Shown here one piece after another: positions 7,562 to 15,881 of a DNA stretch of 64,000 nt. The notes under the pieces were generated by a model that made no database searches, had not been told where the DNA came from, and was given only the letters and a program-made list of their open reading frames with translations. The first letter of the stretch is position 1; every line of letters begins with the position of its first letter. This DNA comes from Streptomyces sp. TLI_053. GTDB taxonomy: Bacteria > Actinomycetota > Actinomycetes > Streptomycetales > Streptomycetaceae. The position numbers and the translations under genes are program-made. The stretch is from positions 1,240,001-1,304,000 of the forward strand of contig NZ_LT629775.1 in assembly GCF_900105395.1 (NCBI RefSeq), in the 5' to 3' direction.

Positions 7562-9058
7562 ATGAGGCGACTGGACGACATCGACCAGGCACTGTTCCAT
7601 CGGATCGCCGTGTCCGAGCACCCCTTCGGGGCCGGATCACGGGTCGGCGAACTGCTGCGCCGGGCAAGCCATGCCGCCGACCACGGGAAACTGTGGTTCG
7701 GCACGGCGGCCGTGCTCGGGGCCGTCGGCGGGCGGAGCGGAAGGCGGGCGGCACTGCGCGGGGTCAGCGCGCTGGCGCTCGCCTCGTTCACGGCCAATGT
7801 GGCCGCCAAGCAGCTCACCCGGCGCCCGCGGCCCGCGCTCGACCACATTCCGGCCGCCCGGCTGCTGCTGCGGCAGCCGATCACCACCTCCTTCCCGTCG
7901 GGGCATTCGGCCTCGGCGGCGGCCTTCGCGACGGCGGTGGCGATCGAGGCTCCGGCGGCGGCAGCCCTCGTGGCACCGGTGGCCCTGGCCGTGGGCGCCT
8001 CCCGGGTGTACACGGGCGCGCACCACCCGAGCGATGTGCTGGCCGGCTTCGCGCTGGGCTCGGCCGTCGCCGCGCTGACGCTGCGCTGGTGGCCCCGTTC
8101 GTCCGACCTGCGGCCGGCCGCCGGGCCCGCGCGCCGCCCGGCCCCGGCGCTGCCCGAGGGAGAGGGCCTGTCGGTGGTGGTCAACTCGGGTTCCGGCAGC
8201 GGCGCGTTGGCGTCCTACGGCCCCGAGGAGACGGTCACCGTGCTGCGCGACCTGCTGCCCCGGGCGGACGTCCGCCTCTGCGGGCCGGAGGACGATCTGC
8301 CCGCCCTCCTCGCCGAGGCCGCCGACCGGGCCTCGGCCGCGGGCGGGGCGCTCGGGGTCTGCGGCGGCGACGGCAGCGTCAATCTGGCCGCCGGGCTCGC
8401 AGTGGAGCGGAACCTGCCGCTGGCGGTGTTCCCCGGTGGCACGCTCAACCACTTCGCCGTGGATCTCGGCATCGAGGACTTCGAGGCGGCGGCGACGGCC
8501 GTGACCACCGGCAGTGCGTGCGGGGTGGACCTCGGGCTGGCCACCGACGGTACCGGGCAGCGCTACTTCCTCAACACCTTCAGCCTCGGCGTCTACCCCG
8601 AACTGGTCAAGCTGCGTGAGTCGTTGGAGGGCCGGATGGGCAAGTGGCCGGCCCTCGCGGTGGCCACCGCGAAGGTGCTGGTGAACGGTGAACCGGTCAC
8701 CGTCCGGGCCGGCGGGCGGGACCGGCAGCTGTGGCTGCTGTTCGCGGGGAACGGCGCCTACGACCCGCCGGGCTTCGCCCCGACCCACCGGACCGGACTC
8801 GCCGACGGCCTGCTGGACGTCCGGGTGGTCGACGGCGGGCGACCGTTCGCCAGGACCAGGCTCGCCGCCGCCTTCCTCTCCGGCACGCTCGCCCGCTCCC
8901 GGGTGTACCACGCGGCCCGGCTCCGGGCGCTCGACCTGGAGAGGCTGGGCGACGCCCACCGGATGGCCGTCGACGGCGAGTCGGTACCCGCGGAGGGCCC
9001 GCTCCGGCTGGCCAAGTCCGCGCGGGCGCTGACGGTCTACCGGCCCGCCGCGGGCTGA
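7562..9058 (+). CDS. Fusion of PAP2 lipid phosphatase and diacylglycerol/lipid kinase
   Basis: This 498-residue protein has two enzymes in one chain. Residues 1-175 carry the three PAP2 phosphatase motifs: K83-x6-RP, PSGH at 112-115 and SRVYTGAHHPSDV near 148-160, with membrane helices between them. Residues 200-498 form a diacylglycerol-kinase-like domain with GGDG (269-272) and PGGTLN (292-297). The kinase half could phosphorylate diacylglycerol or a similar lipid and the phosphatase half could reverse this or act on a polyprenyl phosphate. Such fusions are known in actinomycetes. The start at 7562 follows a weak ribosome binding site. Confidence 0.9.
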   Translation: MRRLDDIDQALFHRIAVSEHPFGAGSRVGELLRRASHAADHGKLWFGTAAVLGAVGGRSGRRAALRGVSALALASFTANVAAKQLTRRPRPALDHIPAARLLLRQPITTSFPSGHSASAAAFATAVAIEAPAAAALVAPVALAVGASRVYTGAHHPSDVLAGFALGSAVAALTLRWWPRSSDLRPAAGPARRPAPALPEGEGLSVVVNSGSGSGALASYGPEETVTVLRDLLPRADVRLCGPEDDLPALLAEAADRASAAGGALGVCGGDGSVNLAAGLAVERNLPLAVFPGGTLNHFAVDLGIEDFEAAATAVTTGSACGVDLGLATDGTGQRYFLNTFSLGVYPELVKLRESLEGRMGKWPALAVATAKVLVNGEPVTVRAGGRDRQLWLLFAGNGAYDPPGFAPTHRTGLADGLLDVRVVDGGRPFARTRLAAAFLSGTLARSRVYHAARLRALDLERLGDAHRMAVDGESVPAEGPLRLAKSARALTVYRPAAG

Positions 9059-9069
9059 GCGCCGGCGGA

Positions 9070-9119
9070 CAGGCCGATCGCGCAGGCCGGTCGAGCGGTC
9101 GGCCTGCGCGATCGGCCTG
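9070..9119. terminator. Bidirectional hairpin terminator
   Basis: A perfect 20-base stem (9070-9089 with 9100-9119) and ten-base loop lies between the convergent PAP2-kinase gene and the solute-binding-like gene. Placement just after both stop codons fits a shared terminator. Confidence 0.8.
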
Positions 9120-9133
9120 CCCGGCCGGTGTAC

Positions 9134-10273
9134 TCAGGCGGTGTGCAGGACCCGGAATCGGCCGGGTTGCGCCGGGTCGCGGTCGGCCACCTGGACCGGG
9201 GCCCAGGCCCACTGCCACACACCGATGCCCGGCGTCCTGGAGAACCGGACCGGCCCCCGGGTGCCCTCGACCTCGACCGACGGCCATGCCCCGGTGCTCC
9301 CGGCCGGCTCGGCGCCGTGCGGGCGCAGCGCCTCGGCGAGGACGGTGACGGTGTCGAAGCCCTCGAAGGCGACGAAGGAGGGCTCCTCTCCGAGCCGCTC
9401 CCGCAACGCCGCCCCGACGCGGGCGCCGAGCGGGCCGAGGTGGTCGGGCAGGTAGCGCAGGAACGGGACGCCGGCACCGTCCTCGCCCAGCATCGTCGCC
9501 CAGTCGGCGAGTTCCGGCTGCCCGGCCGGAGCGCCGATCAGGACCCCGGCGAGGCGGTCGTCCCGGCGGACCGCCCGGACGACCGGGACCACCGGATCGG
9601 GGTGGCCGGCCAGGAGCAGGAGCACGGTCGCGCCATCGGCGGCGAGCTCCTCGCAGAGGCCCTCGGGGGTGAAGGCGGGCAGGTCGAACTCGACCAGGGT
9701 GCCGCCGCGCGCCGTGACCCGCTCCCGGAGGATGCCGGTCCCCGAGGCCCAGTAGATGCTCGGGTCGGCCGCCACGGCGATCCGGCGGTGGCCCGCGCCG
9801 AGGAGGAAGTCGGCGTAGACGCGCCACCCGTGCGACTGGGCCGGGGCAATGCGGGCGACCAGTTCCGACGGCCCCTCGGTGAGCGCGTCGAGCACCGCCG
9901 AGGAGCACAGGAAGGGCAGACCGAGGGCCTCGGCCCGGGCGGCTGCGGCGCGGGCGACCACGCTGTGGTACTCGCCGGCCAGCGCGACCACCCCCAGACC
10001 GGCCAGTTCGTCGACGGCCGCGACGGCCCGGGCGGGATCGGCGGCGGTGTCGCGGACCACGAGCTCGACGGGCCGTCCGGCGATCCCCCCGGCCTCGTTG
10101 ACCTCGCGCGCGGCCAGATCGAGACCGGCGAGCAGGTGCCGGCCCGCCGCGACCCAGCCGGGGCGGGTCAGCGGCACGAGGGCGCCGATCAGGACCGGCG
10201 GTCCGTCGGCGGGCGACGCCCCGTACGGCCGGCGCGGGTCGTGCGGCCCGTGCGGGTCCGGTGGTGTGTTCAT
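9134..10273 (-). CDS. Periplasmic-binding-protein-like (branched-chain amino acid type) protein without signal peptide
   Basis: The 379-residue protein matches the type 1 periplasmic-binding fold used by branched-chain amino acid binders and amide sensors. It has an N-terminal strand VLIGALVPLT, then EVNEAGGIAGRPVELVVRDTAAD, a hinge region near ALAGEYHSVVARAAA, and a late FEGFDTVTVLAEALR block. Unlike transport partners it has no signal peptide or lipobox; the N-terminus is a proline- and histidine-rich hydrophilic stretch. No permease or ATPase genes lie nearby. It may act as a cytoplasmic ligand sensor, or the exported form may have been lost. The ATG at 10271-10273 has GGGGAGAG upstream. 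Confidence 0.75.
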   Translation of the reverse strand: MNTPPDPHGPHDPRRPYGASPADGPPVLIGALVPLTRPGWVAAGRHLLAGLDLAAREVNEAGGIAGRPVELVVRDTAADPARAVAAVDELAGLGVVALAGEYHSVVARAAAARAEALGLPFLCSSAVLDALTEGPSELVARIAPAQSHGWRVYADFLLGAGHRRIAVAADPSIYWASGTGILRERVTARGGTLVEFDLPAFTPEGLCEELAADGATVLLLLAGHPDPVVPVVRAVRRDDRLAGVLIGAPAGQPELADWATMLGEDGAGVPFLRYLPDHLGPLGARVGAALRERLGEEPSFVAFEGFDTVTVLAEALRPHGAEPAGSTGAWPSVEVEGTRGPVRFSRTPGIGVWQWAWAPVQVADRDPAQPGRFRVLHTA

Positions 10274-10487
10274 GCGCCGGTCTCTCCCCGTGATCGTCTC
10301 GGCGGTTCGTGATCAGAGATCAGGGCGCGAAGCCTACCCAGGCACGAACCGGCGAAGGCCGCCGCGCCCCACGACGAAACCGCCCCGGCGACACGAAAGT
10401 CCCCCCGTTCAGGTGACATTCCCCCCTTTCGCACCGGACCGCTCCCTAGGGTTCGAAGCACTGTTAGCCCACGAAGGGATTTTCATC

Positions 10488-10697
10488 ATGTACCGGACCG
10501 TCCGTACCTTCGCCGTCCTCATCGCCGCCATCGGCGCCATTTCCGTCCCCACCCAGGCCTTCGCCGACGACGAGGTGACCGTGCACACCACCACCATCAC
10601 GGTGATCGGCACCGGCAACCAGCTCGCCGGCGGCGAGATCACCAACGTCGGCGGTGACGCCGTCATCGGCTCCTTCGACGGCATCGACGTCCACTGA
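10488..10697 (+). CDS. Small secreted protein of unknown function
   Basis: A 69-residue protein starts at ATG 10488 with AGGGA ten bases upstream. Residues 1-26 form a signal peptide (basic start, hydrophobic core, cleavage likely after AFA). The mature part of about 43 residues is rich in Thr, Val and Gly (TVHTTTITVIGTG, then NQLAGGEITNVGGDAV) and has no cysteine. The Gly/Asn/Val-rich make-up is reminiscent of small surface-active Streptomyces proteins, but it is not a chaplin by motif. A strong terminator follows. Confidence 0.75.
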   Translation: MYRTVRTFAVLIAAIGAISVPTQAFADDEVTVHTTTITVIGTGNQLAGGEITNVGGDAVIGSFDGIDVH

Positions 10698-10734
10698 CCC
10701 CGACTCTTCTGTCCCCCGGTTCCACAACGGAACC

Positions 10735-10769
10735 GCACCGCCCGCGCCAGTCCCCGGCGCGGGCGGTGC
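10735..10769 (+). terminator. Hairpin terminator
   Basis: A 14-base perfect stem (GCACCGCCCGCGCC with its complement at 10756-10769) and seven-base loop lies 38 bases after the small secreted protein. It also serves the convergent DUF6745 gene. Confidence 0.75.
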
Positions 10770-10828
10770 CGTGTCCCCCCGCTGCGGTGACGCCTCTCCC
10801 CGCCGGTGACGGCGCCCGGCTCCCGTAC

Positions 10829-11992
10829 TCAGGTCTCCCGCTGCGGGTGGTACTCCGCCTCGGTCGTGCCGAACGTCCAGGCCACGCCGGCCCGGGCGGT
10901 ACGGGTGTCCGGCGGCACCCGCAGCCAGTAGGTGCGGAAGGTGCCGTCCGGCTCGGCGGTCGAGTTGACCACCTCGACCATCACCACCGGCTCGTCGTCC
11001 GGCAGTTGGATTCGCCAGAGCACACCGGTCGCGTCCCGGTGCACCGGCTCGGCGCCGGAGTCCGCGAGATAGCGCTCGTAGCCGTAGTGCTCCAGCAGCA
11101 CTCGGCGCAGCTCGGCGTTCTCCTCGGTGCGGATCCGCTCGGCGGTGACGGTGCCGAGCCCGGCCAGGAACTCGGCGGGCACGGGCATGCCCCGCCAGGC
11201 GTGCAGGGCGAAGCCGTCGGAGTACTCGAGGGCCGGTCCGTCGGCGCGGTCCAGCCGGCCGGCCTCGTCGCGGTGCAGGGCGGTCGGGCGCTCGCTGATC
11301 AGCACCGTGTCCGCGTAGGGCCACCACCAGCCGGTGGTCCGCGCCACCTCGGCCAGCGCGGCGATCCCCTCGCCGGCGGCACCCACCGCGCCCGGCGCGC
11401 CGTCCGGCACCGCACCCAGCACCCCGGCCGCCTCGAAGGCGGCGAACCAGGGCGCGTCGTGCTGCCCCCGGACGGCGTCGAGCAGCGCGAGCCTGGCGAC
11501 GGTGCGGCGCTCGCGGGCCACCCCGGCATCGCCCGGCGGAACGTCCCCGACCGCCGGGTCGGGCGCGAGCCGGTCGAGCAGGGCGGCGCGGATCCGGTCC
11601 GCGAGCGCGTTGGTCACCGGGCCGAGCTCGCCGCCGGTCAGCGCCCAGAGCGGGGGCCAGCCGACCGCGCCGGTCCGCTCGACCGCCTGTCGGCGTACCG
11701 CGTCCCACGGCAGGGTCCGGACCGCCTCCCGGACGGTCGAGGCTCCGGCAGCGCGCAGCTCCAGGGCCGCCTCCGCCGCCGCCAGCGGCGAGCCGAACCA
11801 CCTGATGTCGGCCGGTTCGGCCAGGCCCGCGGCCCGGTACGCGGCCCGCACCGCCCGCTCGACGCCGGCCCGGTCGGCCGGGCCGGTGGCTGCGGCGACC
11901 GCCCGCCAACGGGCCGTCACCTCGGCCGTCACCTCGACTGTCACCACGGTCGCCGTCGCATCCGGTGCCGCCTGTCCGGTCCCCATCCCCAT
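10829..11992 (-). CDS. DUF6745 domain protein
   Basis: A 387-residue protein of unknown function resembling the DUF6745 family. A helical N-terminal half is rich in Ala and Arg, with repeated aromatic patches (TTGWWWPYADTV). A conserved-looking block, LHRDEAGRLDRADGPAL, is followed by FALHAWRG near residue 255, and then a C-terminal HRDATGVLW stretch. No signal peptide or membrane segment is seen. The start at 11992 was chosen for GGAGAGG just upstream; a GTG at 12097 would add 35 low-complexity residues. It is probably co-transcribed with the gene at 12106-12432, a pairing I associate with this family. Confidence 0.65.
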   Translation of the reverse strand: MGMGTGQAAPDATATVVTVEVTAEVTARWRAVAAATGPADRAGVERAVRAAYRAAGLAEPADIRWFGSPLAAAEAALELRAAGASTVREAVRTLPWDAVRRQAVERTGAVGWPPLWALTGGELGPVTNALADRIRAALLDRLAPDPAVGDVPPGDAGVARERRTVARLALLDAVRGQHDAPWFAAFEAAGVLGAVPDGAPGAVGAAGEGIAALAEVARTTGWWWPYADTVLISERPTALHRDEAGRLDRADGPALEYSDGFALHAWRGMPVPAEFLAGLGTVTAERIRTEENAELRRVLLEHYGYERYLADSGAEPVHRDATGVLWRIQLPDDEPVVMVEVVNSTAEPDGTFRTYWLRVPPDTRTARAGVAWTFGTTEAEYHPQRET

Positions 11993-12105
11993 CACCCTCT
12001 CCGTTCCCGTCCGGACACCCCGCCCGGCCGTAGCGCGGACGCCGTGCGCCCGCCCCGCCTCGTCGTGCTTCCCCACCTCGTGCGCCGCCCGGCGCACGGC
12101 CGCCG

Positions 12106-12432
12106 TCAGTCGGCGACGATCCGCACCGCACCCGGCGCGTACTCGCGCTGACGCACCACCCGGAACCAGCCCTTGGGCAGCGGTATCGCCGCGTGCTCCT
12201 CGTGCACCACCCGGCCGCCCTCCGGCAGGTGCAGCCAGGCCGCCCCGAACGGACCGGCCTCGCGACGCAGCTCCCCCGGCCCCACCACGGCGTGCGCGTG
12301 CCCGGTCACCTCGCCCAGGGCCAGCACCAGCCGGCCCCGCGCGTCCCTGGGCTGCCCGGCCAGCGAGGCCACCCGGGCCGGGACGGCCTCCTTCTCCACC
12401 GGCACCAGCAGCACGTCACCCTGACGGAACAT
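12106..12432 (-). CDS. Small conserved protein upstream of the DUF6745 gene
   Basis: A 108-residue basic protein with a compact beta-rich pattern: FRQGDVLLVPV at the start, EVTGHAHAVVG in the middle, and PKGWFRVVRQREYAPG near the end. The GDVLLVPV opening and GHAH pair look like a small beta-barrel, possibly metal-binding, but I cannot assign a function. GGAG lies five bases before the ATG at 12430-12432. It precedes the DUF6745 gene in the same direction and is likely in the same transcript. Confidence 0.7.
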   Translation of the reverse strand: MFRQGDVLLVPVEKEAVPARVASLAGQPRDARGRLVLALGEVTGHAHAVVGPGELRREAGPFGAAWLHLPEGGRVVHEEHAAIPLPKGWFRVVRQREYAPGAVRIVAD

Positions 12433-12734
12433 CAGCTCTCCCTCGCCGAATCGACGACGCATCGGATTCCCACACCACGGACCATAGGACAGGGGTACGA
12501 CAACGGCGCCGACGCCCGGGCGACCCCGGTGAACACCGGGCTGCGGGGACGGGTGTTCCACAAGGCCCGCCGGGCCGGCCGGCACAGGCACCGACACGGG
12601 GTGTCCGTCACCCTGCCGGCCGGTCGTGGACCTCGGCCTTCCCCGGCCTCGGCCGGCCCTCCCACCGAGTGGTCACCTCACTGGATCAACGTCATGCCGC
12701 CGTCCCCGCCCGGCGCGGCAGCGCTCCGGCGGCC

Positions 12735-13529
12735 TCAGGTGCACCAGAAGAGGAACGGTGTGCAGGTGGCCGTCGGCCGCGGGGAGGGCGTGCCGGACGG
12801 TGCGGGGGTACCGGTGCCGGTCGCGGTAGCCGTACCCGCGCCCGAGGGCGAGCCGCCGGCCGACGGGGGCGGGCCCGAAGCCGGGGGCGGTGCCGTCGGC
12901 GGAGCGCTGCTCGGCGCGGCCGGAACGGGCGGTGCAGGATCGGGCGCTCCCTGGTCCGGCGCGGCCCCGGCGGCGGACGTGCCGGCCCCACCGCCCTTGC
13001 CCACCGAGGGCGACGCGGCGGCGGAGCCGGACGCCGACGGCGAGCCGGAGGCGGGCGCGGACGCCGTCCTGCTCGCGGCGGGCCGGGTGGCCGACGGGTC
13101 CGCGGCCGGAGCCGGCACCGGCGGCGCCGTGGACAGCGTCGGCGCCGGGGCCGAACCGCCGCCCGGCGTCCCGGTGCCGACCGGGGCCGCCGCCTCGGCC
13201 GGTACGCCTTCGGAGCCGTTCGCCACCAGCGTCGCCGCCCCGAGCCCCAGCACCGCCGCACCGAGCACGGACACCACGATCCGCCCCGGTCGCCGTCGTA
13301 CCCGCCGCGTCCGCCGCGACGTCCGCCGCTCGCCCGGCCGGGCGGCGGCCGGGCCGTCGGCGGGCACCGCCGGGCCCGCCGCGCCCGCCGGCTCCGGCAG
13401 CGGGCCCGCGGCCGCCCCGGCCCGGGGGCCGGGCGGTGACGGGTGGTCCGGGCCGGTCGCGGGCGCCCCGCAGCCGGGGCAGGCCAGAGCGCCGTTCAGA
13501 TGACGGCGGCAGGGCGCGCAGTAGTTCAT
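12735..13529 (-). CDS. SCO2400-type zinc-ribbon membrane protein
   Basis: The 264-residue protein starts with a zinc ribbon (Cys4, Cys7, Cys17, Cys20 in NYCAPCRRHLNGALACPGCG). A basic stretch (RRTSRRTRRVRRRPGR) follows, then one membrane helix (IVVSVLGAAVLGLGAATLV, about residues 84-102). The long Pro/Ala/Ser/Thr-rich C-terminal segment is probably outside the cell. This is the layout of the SCO2400 family of Streptomyces, whose role is unknown. GGGGAAG precedes the ATG at 13527-13529. It is divergent from the STM4015 operon; the 314-base gap between them holds no other gene I can support. Confidence 0.8.
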   Translation of the reverse strand: MNYCAPCRRHLNGALACPGCGAPATGPDHPSPPGPRAGAAAGPLPEPAGAAGPAVPADGPAAARPGERRTSRRTRRVRRRPGRIVVSVLGAAVLGLGAATLVANGSEGVPAEAAAPVGTGTPGGGSAPAPTLSTAPPVPAPAADPSATRPAASRTASAPASGSPSASGSAAASPSVGKGGGAGTSAAGAAPDQGAPDPAPPVPAAPSSAPPTAPPPASGPPPSAGGSPSGAGTATATGTGTPAPSGTPSPRPTATCTPFLFWCT

Positions 13530-13843
13530 AGGATCTTCCCCGTGCCGCCGGACGGCAGGCTCACACCGGGCGCCGTCCTTCGCCGCCGGCCGCGCACGTT
13601 CGTCGTGCACATGCGGAGCCTAGGCAGCCCGACCACGGGGGTGCCATGCCTGCCTGTGAGGCTTCTGGAGAGATGCGGTGACAGTCGATCGCGCACCGCC
13701 CACCGGCCGCCCCCGGTCCGACGGAGGTCCGGGAAGGACCCGACGGCGGTCGGACGTCCGCCCGGAGACGCCCCGGGCGGGGGACTGTCGGTCCCGGCTG
13801 GTAGACAGTTGTTCGGCCCGCACCGACGCACCAGGAGCAGCGC

Positions 13844-14797
13844 ATGACGGTCAACAACCACATCGAGGACTTCCACGGCCTGCCGGTCTTCGACTTCGTC
13901 CCGGCCGTCGACGCGGGCAGCGAGCTGCCGGAGCCGGGAGCGGTCGCCTGGAAGATCGGCATCGACTTCGACTCCGAGCAGGACTGGCCCACCCGGTGGG
14001 GACAGTTCCTCGACCGGGTGGACACCGCCTCGGTCACGGCCGTGGTGGTCGGCGAGTGGTCGCACGACGGACCGCTGAGCTTCGCCGGACCGATGGCCGC
14101 CCTCCTGGAGGCGGCCGACCGGCTGCCCGCGCTGCGCGGCCTGTTCATCGGCGACATCACGTACGAGGAGAACGAGATCTCCTGGATCCAGATGGTCGAC
14201 GTGACACCGGTGCTGACGACCTTCCCGCTGCTCACCGAGCTGGTGGTGCGCGGCGCCTCCGGCGAGTACGCGGAGGGCGAGGGAATGGCGCTCCGGCCGC
14301 TGCGGCACGAGCACCTGCGGGCGTTGCGCTTCGAGTCCGGGGGCCTCACCGGGGGGGTGCCGCGGGCGGTCGCGGCGAGCGAGCTGCCCGCGCTGGAGCG
14401 GCTGGAGTTCTGGCTCGGTGTGGACGCCTACGGCGGCACCACCCGAACGGCCGACCTGGAGCCGTTCCTGGACGGCGGCCGGTTCCCCGCGCTGCGCCAC
14501 CTCGGCCTGCAGAACAGCGTGTTCCAGGACGAGATCGCCGCCGCCGTCGCCCACGCCCCCGTGGTGGCCCGGTTGGAGTCGCTGAACCTGTCGATGGGCG
14601 CGTTCACCGACGAGGGTGCGGCGGCGCTGCTGGACGGCCAGCCGCTCACCCACCTCAAGCGCCTCGACCTGCACCACCACTACCTCAGCCAGGGCATGCA
14701 GCAGCGGCTGCGCGAGGCCCTGGCCGGGGTCGAGCTCGACCTCTCCGAGGCCGGCAAGCCCGACGACCGGTGGCAGTACGTGGCGGTGGCCGAGTAG
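13844..14797 (+). CDS. STM4015 family leucine-rich-repeat-like protein, copy 1
   Basis: The 317-residue protein has repeating leucine-rich units in its second half (RLEFWLGVDAYGG, then LRHLGLQNSVFQDEIAAAV, LNLSMGAFTDEGAAALL, LKRLDLHHHYLSQGM), which fits the STM4015 family. It lacks a signal peptide. It opens a six-gene operon with a second copy, an ATP-grasp, a sulfatase-fold protein and two radical SAM enzymes. Such repeat proteins usually bind other proteins, so it could be a scaffold or the substrate of the enzymes. The last eight residues (WQYVAVAE) echo those of copy 2 while the linker before them differs. AGGAG lies six bases before the ATG. Confidence 0.85.
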   Translation: MTVNNHIEDFHGLPVFDFVPAVDAGSELPEPGAVAWKIGIDFDSEQDWPTRWGQFLDRVDTASVTAVVVGEWSHDGPLSFAGPMAALLEAADRLPALRGLFIGDITYEENEISWIQMVDVTPVLTTFPLLTELVVRGASGEYAEGEGMALRPLRHEHLRALRFESGGLTGGVPRAVAASELPALERLEFWLGVDAYGGTTRTADLEPFLDGGRFPALRHLGLQNSVFQDEIAAAVAHAPVVARLESLNLSMGAFTDEGAAALLDGQPLTHLKRLDLHHHYLSQGMQQRLREALAGVELDLSEAGKPDDRWQYVAVAE

Positions 14798-14917
14798 TCC
14801 GCCCGCCCGGGGCACGCCGTCCGGCGGCGGCCCCGCCCACCGTCCGCCCGCCGTCCGACCGTTCCCGCACTCGCCGCACTCGCCGCACTCGCCGACACCG
14901 CCGCCCAGGGGGCACCT

Positions 14918-15871
14918 GTGATCATCACCAGCACCACCGACCGCTTCCTCCACCTGCCGGTCGTCGACTTCTCGGTCGACAGGCCCCGCCGACCCGGCCG
15001 GGGTGACCGGATCGAGCTCCCGGAGCCGGGCACCGTCGCCTGGCGGCTCGCGGTGGCGTACGGCTCGGAGGGCGGTTTCGACGCCCTGTGGTCCGCCTTC
15101 CTGGAGACGGTGGACCCGGCCACCGTCCGCGGACTGCTGCTCGGCCCGTGGTGGATCCAGGACTACACCCCGGTGTCCGAGGCGCTCGGCAGGATCGTCG
15201 CGGACGCCGGCCGGTTCCCCGCCCTGGAGGGCCTGTTCGTCGGCGACGTCTCGTCCGAGGACTGCGAGATCTCCTGGCTGGAGATGTCCGACGTCACCCC
15301 GGTCCTGCGGGCCTTCCCCCGGCTGACCGACCTCGTGGTGCGCGGCGGCAACGGCCTGCGGCTCGAACCCTTCCGGCACGAGCGGCTGACCCATCTGCGG
15401 CTGGAGAGCGGCGGCCTGCCGGCCCGGGTGGTCCGGGCGGTCGCCTCGAGCGAGCTGCCGGCCCTGGAGAGCCTGGAGCTGTGGCTCGGCGTCGACGAGT
15501 ACGGCGGGGACGCGACGGCCGACGACGTCGCACCGCTGCTGACCGGCACCCGGCTGCCGGCGCTGCGCCACCTCGGCCTGCAGAACAGCGAGTTCCAGGA
15601 CGAGATCGCCGCCGCCGTCGCGCACGCCCCCGTGGTGGCGCAGCTCAGCACGCTGAGCCTGTCGATGGGCGTGCTGAGCGACGAGGGCGCCGCCGCGCTG
15701 CTGGACGGCCAGCCGCTCACCCACCTCAAGAGCCTCGACCTGCACCACCACTACCTCACCGAGGCCATGCAGGAGCGGGTCCGGGCGGCCCTGCCGGGCG
15801 TGGACGTCGACCTCTCCGACGCCGAGGAGGAGGACGAGGACGAGTGGCGCTACGTCGAGGTCTCCGAGTAG
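14918..15871 (+). CDS. STM4015 family leucine-rich-repeat-like protein, copy 2
   Basis: This second 317-residue paralogue is closely similar to copy 1. The DNA of the repeat region and of the DGQPLTHLK segment is nearly identical, which points to recent duplication or gene conversion. The N-terminal third has diverged. Before the C-terminal WRYVEVSE it has a very acidic linker (AEEEDEDE) where copy 1 has AGKPDDR. The 120-base gap after copy 1 contains a short GCACTCGCC-type tandem repeat and no gene. It lies ten bases before the STM4014 gene and is surely in the same transcript. Function is unknown; a protein-binding scaffold is likely. Confidence 0.85.
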   Translation: MIITSTTDRFLHLPVVDFSVDRPRRPGRGDRIELPEPGTVAWRLAVAYGSEGGFDALWSAFLETVDPATVRGLLLGPWWIQDYTPVSEALGRIVADAGRFPALEGLFVGDVSSEDCEISWLEMSDVTPVLRAFPRLTDLVVRGGNGLRLEPFRHERLTHLRLESGGLPARVVRAVASSELPALESLELWLGVDEYGGDATADDVAPLLTGTRLPALRHLGLQNSEFQDEIAAAVAHAPVVAQLSTLSLSMGVLSDEGAAALLDGQPLTHLKSLDLHHHYLTEAMQERVRAALPGVDVDLSDAEEEDEDEWRYVEVSE

Positions 15872-15881
15872 GCGCGGGCCG

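Noticed and set aside
13530..13843. A RiPP-type precursor gene upstream of the STM4015 operon
   Set aside because: I found no short frame with a ribosome site and a peptide-like leader and core in this 314-base gap; only scattered GTG starts without supporting features.
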